DNA of 5,695 nt. Origin: Burkholderiales bacterium (GTDB lineage Bacteria > Pseudomonadota > Gammaproteobacteria > Burkholderiales > SG8-39). Position numbers and translations under genes: made by a program. Where the stretch lies: assembly GCA_016649475.1 (NCBI GenBank), contig JAENXP010000192.1, positions 1-5,695 on the forward strand, given 5' to 3'. Positions 1 through 5,695 of the stretch are shown piece after piece. How positions within the stretch are numbered: the first letter of the stretch is position 1; each line of letters opens with the position of its first letter. A model generated the notes under the pieces. That model did not search any database, had not been told where the DNA came from, and saw nothing but the letters and a program-made list of their open reading frames with translations.

Positions 1-33
1 GGGATTTTTATTTATGGCGCCTCGGGTCGCGCT

Positions 34-63
34 TTGGTGGGCGAGGGGCGAAGCAGGTAAAAT
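34..63 (+). promoter_or_regulatory. Putative sigma70-type promoter of the ftsK operon
   Basis: A -10 element TAAAAT lies at 58-63 (5 of 6 match to TATAAT). A weak -35 candidate, TTGGTG at 34-39, lies 18 bases upstream and keeps only the TTG core. Transcription would start near base 70, leaving a 5' leader of about 18 bases before the ftsK ATG. The position directly ahead of the first gene of a tightly packed operon supports the call. The -35 is poor, so the exact promoter is an inference. Confidence 0.5.
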
Positions 64-87
64 GTCTGGATTGACTCTCGCTACTCT

Positions 88-2367
88 ATGGCCACCCTGA
101 ACCGAACCCAGTCGCCGCCCCTCCCAGGGAAAATCGCCGCCCTGCTGCGCGAATCCAAGTGGTTTGCGCTGCTGGCCATGGCGCTCTACCTGCTGCTGGT
201 CCTGGTTACCTTCGACAAGTCCGATCCAGGCTGGTTTCACAGCACCGCGGCGGCGGCTTCGCGAAACGCCGGCGGGCGCGCCGGCGCCTGGCTGTCCGAA
301 TTGCTGCTGTATCTGTTCGGCGTTTCGGCGTATTGGTTGGTGGCGCTTCTGGCTTACATCGTCATCGGCGGCTATCGCCGGCTGGATGGCAGCCGCCTGC
401 TGGACCAGCGTTCTTTGCTGGTCACGCTGGCCGGATTTGTGCTGCTGATCGCCGCAAGCTGCGGCATCGAGGCGCTGCGCTTTTACACGCTCAAGGCAAC
501 GCTGCCACTGGCGCCCGGCGGCATGCTGGGCGCGGTGATCAGCAGCAACTTCTCCGCCGCTTTGGGCTTTACCGGGGCGACGCTGATATTGCTGACCCTG
601 TTCGCGATCGGCGCGAGCCTGTTTACCGGCGTTTCCTGGTTGACCGTGATCGAACTGACGGGTGCGGCGCTGGAATCCGCGTATGAGTTCGTGCTCTATA
701 GCTGGCAGCGCCGGCAGGATCGCAAGCTGGGTGAGATTGCGACGCTCGAACGCGAGGCGATCGTAGAAGTAGACAAAAAGCGCATTATTGAAGACCATGA
801 GCCGATACGCATCGAAGCGCCGGTGGTGGAAATTCCCAAATCCGAGCGCGTAACCAAGGAAAAGCAGGTACCGTTGTTCCAGGATCTGCCCGACACGCCG
901 CTACCCCCCCTGGCACTGCTGGACGAGTCGCAGCACGATATCGAGTCGATGAGCGACGAGACCTTGGAGTACACCTCGCGTCTGATCGAAAAGAAGCTCT
1001 CCGACTTCGGTGTGCAGGTAAAGGTACTGGCCGCTTACCCGGGCCCGGTGATAACGCGCTACGAGATCGAACCCGCGGTGGGTGTCAAGGGCAGCCAGAT
1101 CATGAGCCTGGTGAAGGATCTGGCGCGGGCACTGTCGGTGGTGAGCATACGCGTGGTCGAGACTATCCCCGGAAAGTCGTGCATGGGGCTGGAGATTCCC
1201 AATCCGAAGCGCCAGATCGTGCGCTTGTCGGAGATTCTAAGTTCCGAGGTTTACCACGAGATGCATGCGCCGCTGGCCCTCACCCTGGGCAAGGACATCG
1301 CCGGCAAGCCCGTGGTCGCCGACCTCGCAAAAATGCCGCACCTGCTGGTGGCAGGAACTACTGGCTCGGGCAAGTCAGTGGCGATCAACGCCATGATCCT
1401 GTCGCTACTGTACAAGGCCGAACCGAGCCAGATACGCCTGATCCTGATCGATCCAAAAATGCTGGAGCTGTCCGTCTACCAGGACATTCCGCACCTGTTG
1501 GCGCCGGTGGTGACCGACATGAAGCAGGCGGCGAGCGCGCTCAACTGGTGCGTGGCCGAAATGGAGCGGCGCTACAAGCTCATGTCCTGGCTGGGCGTGC
1601 GCCAGCTCTCTGGATACAACGCCAAGGTGGCGGAGGCGGAAAAGCTGGGCCAGCCGCTGCAGGACCCGACTACGCTGGAGACCGGCGAACCGCAATTCCT
1701 CGAGCCGCTGCCCTATATCGTGGTGGTGATTGACGAACTCGCCGATCTGATGATGGTGGTGGGCAAGAAAGTGGAGGAACTAATCGCGCGCCTGGCGCAA
1801 AAAGCGCGCGCCTCGGGCATACACCTGATCCTGGCGACGCAGCGCCCCTCGGTTGACGTAATAACCGGCCTGATCAAGGCAAATATTCCCACGCGCATCT
1901 CGTTTCAGGTGTCGAGCAAAGTGGACTCGCGCACCATCCTCGACCAGATGGGCGCCGAAGCGCTATTGGGCCAGGGAGACATGCTCTACCTGCGGCCCGG
2001 CACCGGCTTGCCGCAGCGCGTACACGGGGCCTTTGTCGCCGATCACGAAGTGCACAAGGTGGTCGCCTATCTAAAGAATATGGGCCATGCCGAATACGTC
2101 GAAGGCGTACTCAATGCGGGCGAGCCCGGCAGCGAGCCCAATGGCGCGGGCGAAGCGGGCGGCGAGGCCGATCCGCTTTACGACCAGGCGGTGGAGATCG
2201 TATTGCGCACGCGTCGCGCGTCGATCTCCCTGGTGCAGCGGCATTTGCGCATCGGCTACAACCGCGCAGCTCGCCTGATCGAGCAAATGGAGCAGTCGGG
2301 CATGGTCTCGTCGATGCAGCCGAACGGCAATCGCGAGGTGCTGGTGCCCAGCCGCGCCGAGGGCTGA
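88..2367 (+). CDS. ftsK: DNA translocase FtsK
   Basis: FtsK is a membrane-anchored, hexameric ATP-driven DNA pump at the division septum. It moves the replication terminus region and activates XerCD recombination at dif. The 759-residue protein has the family layout. About four hydrophobic segments lie near residues 25-42, 69-95, 109-127 and 158-184, followed by a short charged linker (about 205-270). The translocase motor carries Walker [10 protein letters not shown] (422-430, Lys429), the conserved LIDPKMLEL block (453-461), Walker B IDELAD (548-553) and [12 protein letters not shown] (583-594). A Gly/Glu-rich hinge (about 671-694) leads to a C-terminal winged-helix gamma domain (about 695-755), which in this family reads KOPS sites and contacts XerD. 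It is far shorter than the 1329-residue E. coli protein because the linker is short; such compact forms are common. ATG 88 is the only reasonable start that keeps the cytoplasmic N-terminus and first membrane segment, although no clear Shine-Dalgarno precedes it. Confidence 0.97.
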   Translation: MATLNRTQSPPLPGKIAALLRESKWFALLAMALYLLLVLVTFDKSDPGWFHSTAAAASRNAGGRAGAWLSELLLYLFGVSAYWLVALLAYIVIGGYRRLDGSRLLDQRSLLVTLAGFVLLIAASCGIEALRFYTLKATLPLAPGGMLGAVISSNFSAALGFTGATLILLTLFAIGASLFTGVSWLTVIELTGAALESAYEFVLYSWQRRQDRKLGEIATLEREAIVEVDKKRIIEDHEPIRIEAPVVEIPKSERVTKEKQVPLFQDLPDTPLPPLALLDESQHDIESMSDETLEYTSRLIEKKLSDFGVQVKVLAAYPGPVITRYEIEPAVGVKGSQIMSLVKDLARALSVVSIRVVETIPGKSCMGLEIPNPKRQIVRLSEILSSEVYHEMHAPLALTLGKDIAGKPVVADLAKMPHLLVAGTTGSGKSVAINAMILSLLYKAEPSQIRLILIDPKMLELSVYQDIPHLLAPVVTDMKQAASALNWCVAEMERRYKLMSWLGVRQLSGYNAKVAEAEKLGQPLQDPTTLETGEPQFLEPLPYIVVVIDELADLMMVVGKKVEELIARLAQKARASGIHLILATQRPSVDVITGLIKANIPTRISFQVSSKVDSRTILDQMGAEALLGQGDMLYLRPGTGLPQRVHGAFVADHEVHKVVAYLKNMGHAEYVEGVLNAGEPGSEPNGAGEAGGEADPLYDQAVEIVLRTRRASISLVQRHLRIGYNRAARLIEQMEQSGMVSSMQPNGNREVLVPSRAEG
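2359..2363 (+). promoter_or_regulatory. Shine-Dalgarno site fixing the GTG start of lolA
   Basis: GAGGG lies within the last codons of ftsK, ending 7 bases before the GTG at 2371. This is a strong site at ideal spacing. It supports the GTG as the true lolA start and suggests that ribosomes finishing ftsK can re-initiate on lolA. Confidence 0.7.
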
Positions 2368-2370
2368 TCG

Positions 2371-2979
2371 GTGCGGGCGCTTCTGCTTGCCGTACTGATG
2401 CTGCTGGTTGCCGTTGCGAATGCATCCGGCCTGGATGCGCTGCACGATTTTGTTGCGGCCACGGCCTCGGCGCAGGGCGAATTCGAGCAGAAGGTCTACG
2501 ACAGCAAGCACAAGCTGACGCAGGAGTCCAGCGGCACCCTGGCATTCCTGCGGCCCGGCCGGTTTCGCTGGACCTATGTCAAGCCCTATGCGCAACTGAT
2601 CGTCGGCGACGGCGCCAAAGTGTGGGTTTATGATCAGGACCTGAACCAGGTCACGGTGCGGCGCCTGGACCGCGCGCTCGGTTCCACGCCGGCCGCGCTG
2701 CTCGCCGGCAGCAATGAAATCGAGACCGCCTTCAAGCTGATCGACCGCGGCGAGAAGGACGGCCTGGAGTGGATTGAAGCTCAGCCGCGCGAGAAAGAAT
2801 CGAATTTCGAAACCATCCGCATGGGCTTCGGTTTTTCCGGGCTCGAAGTCATGGAATTGGCCGACAATTTCGGCCAGACCACGGTGCTGAAGTTCACCGC
2901 TTTGCGCCGCAATCCGAAGCTCGACGCGGCGCTGTTCAAATTTGTACCGCCCAAGGGCGCGGACGTGATCGGCGACTGA
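2371..2979 (+). CDS. lolA: Outer-membrane lipoprotein carrier protein LolA
   Basis: LolA is the periplasmic chaperone that takes outer-membrane lipoproteins from the LolCDE transporter in the inner membrane and passes them to LolB on the outer membrane. The 202-residue precursor begins with a signal peptide: Arg2, a hydrophobic core, and an Ala-Asn-Ala cleavage site at 16-18. Cutting after Ala18 gives a mature protein that aligns without gaps to my recollection of mature E. coli LolA over its first part: F20, Q22, K23 and V24 coincide. The RPGRFRW motif (precursor 61-67) puts its arginine at mature position 43, the residue known to matter for lipoprotein transfer in E. coli. The C-terminal LDAALFKFVPPKGADVI stretch is also typical. 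Translation starts at GTG, 3 bases after the ftsK stop, with a good GAGGG site. The gene sits between ftsK and rarA, as in E. coli. Confidence 0.95.
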   Translation: MRALLLAVLMLLVAVANASGLDALHDFVAATASAQGEFEQKVYDSKHKLTQESSGTLAFLRPGRFRWTYVKPYAQLIVGDGAKVWVYDQDLNQVTVRRLDRALGSTPAALLAGSNEIETAFKLIDRGEKDGLEWIEAQPREKESNFETIRMGFGFSGLEVMELADNFGQTTVLKFTALRRNPKLDAALFKFVPPKGADVIGD

Positions 2980-2990
2980 GTCGCGGATTC

Positions 2991-5607
<2,617 letters not shown>

Positions 5608-5636
5608 ATTTCTGTCTGCTCAGGCTCCGGGCTTGC

Positions 5637-5654
5637 TGGTAAAATACGCGCCCC
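5637..5654 (+). promoter_or_regulatory. Putative extended -10 promoter with GC-rich discriminator for tRNA-Ser
   Basis: In the spacer after serS, TGGTAAAAT at 5637-5645 forms an extended -10 element (TGn followed by TAAAAT). Directly downstream is ACGCGCCCC, a GC-rich discriminator of the kind found at stable-RNA promoters under stringent (ppGpp) control. No convincing -35 lies 16-18 bases upstream (best candidate TGCTCA, 5617-5622, 3 of 6), which fits an extended -10 promoter. The predicted start near 5652 would give a tRNA leader of about 30 bases. Confidence 0.6.
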
Positions 5655-5681
5655 GGAAGTCTCGTTTTGGGAACGCGGTCC

Positions 5682-5695
5682 GGAAAGGTGGCTGA
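5682..5695 (+). tRNA. tRNA-Ser, 5' end only (cut by window edge)
   Basis: The last 14 bases, GGAAAGGTGGCTGA, read as a 7-base acceptor strand (GGAAAGG), the T8-G9 linker, then G10-C11-T12 of the D stem and the start of the D loop. The GGA-x-AGGTG opening is characteristic of bacterial tRNA-Ser. The upstream stable-RNA-like promoter and the adjoining serS support this. The anticodon, the long variable arm and the 3' acceptor strand lie outside the window, so the isoacceptor cannot be named and the call rests on few bases. Confidence 0.7.

Noticed and set aside
1..17. AT-rich stretch read as a divergent minus-strand promoter for a gene to the left
   Set aside because: TAAAT-like sequences occur on the minus strand, but no -35 at proper spacing and no start codon were found within the window, so it cannot be supported.
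38..48. KOPS-like sites (GGGNAGGG), also near 5574-5581 (GGGAGGGG)
   Set aside because: Each differs from the consensus at one position. In GC-rich DNA single near-matches are expected by chance, and KOPS function depends on genome-wide orientation bias.
5608..5636. Rho-independent terminator after serS
   Set aside because: AGGC...GCTT near 5622-5634 forms only about four weak pairs and no T-run follows.

Overview
This is an ordinary, well-conserved chromosomal housekeeping segment from a GC-rich Gram-negative proteobacterium, most likely a betaproteobacterium. The inference rests on three things: the gene order ftsK-lolA-rarA-serS (also found in E. coli and other gamma- and betaproteobacteria), a compact FtsK of about 760 residues without the very long linker of the E. 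coli protein, and the periplasmic lipoprotein carrier LolA, which implies an outer membrane. The genus cannot be read from the sequence by eye.

Layout: bases 1-87 are a short leader with a plausible sigma70-type promoter (TAAAAT at 58-63). Four genes follow on the + strand with tiny gaps: ftsK (88-2367, DNA translocase), lolA (2371-2979, GTG start, 3-nt gap), rarA (2991-4298, 11-nt gap) and serS (4321-5607, 22-nt gap). After serS, a 74-base spacer holds a good extended -10 promoter with a GC-rich discriminator. The window then ends 14 bases into what looks like a tRNA-Ser gene.

The tight spacing, the single orientation and the lack of terminators suggest one transcription unit. Its members act in different processes: chromosome segregation at the division septum (FtsK), outer-membrane lipoprotein transport (LolA), rescue of stalled replication forks (RarA) and serine charging of tRNA (SerRS). 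The tRNA-Ser beginning just downstream is a substrate of the SerRS encoded beside it.

All four proteins are full length with their key motifs intact. I found no mobile element, CRISPR array, disrupted gene or sign of horizontal transfer. I see no undescribed system here; the findings are small points about promoters, starts and motifs.
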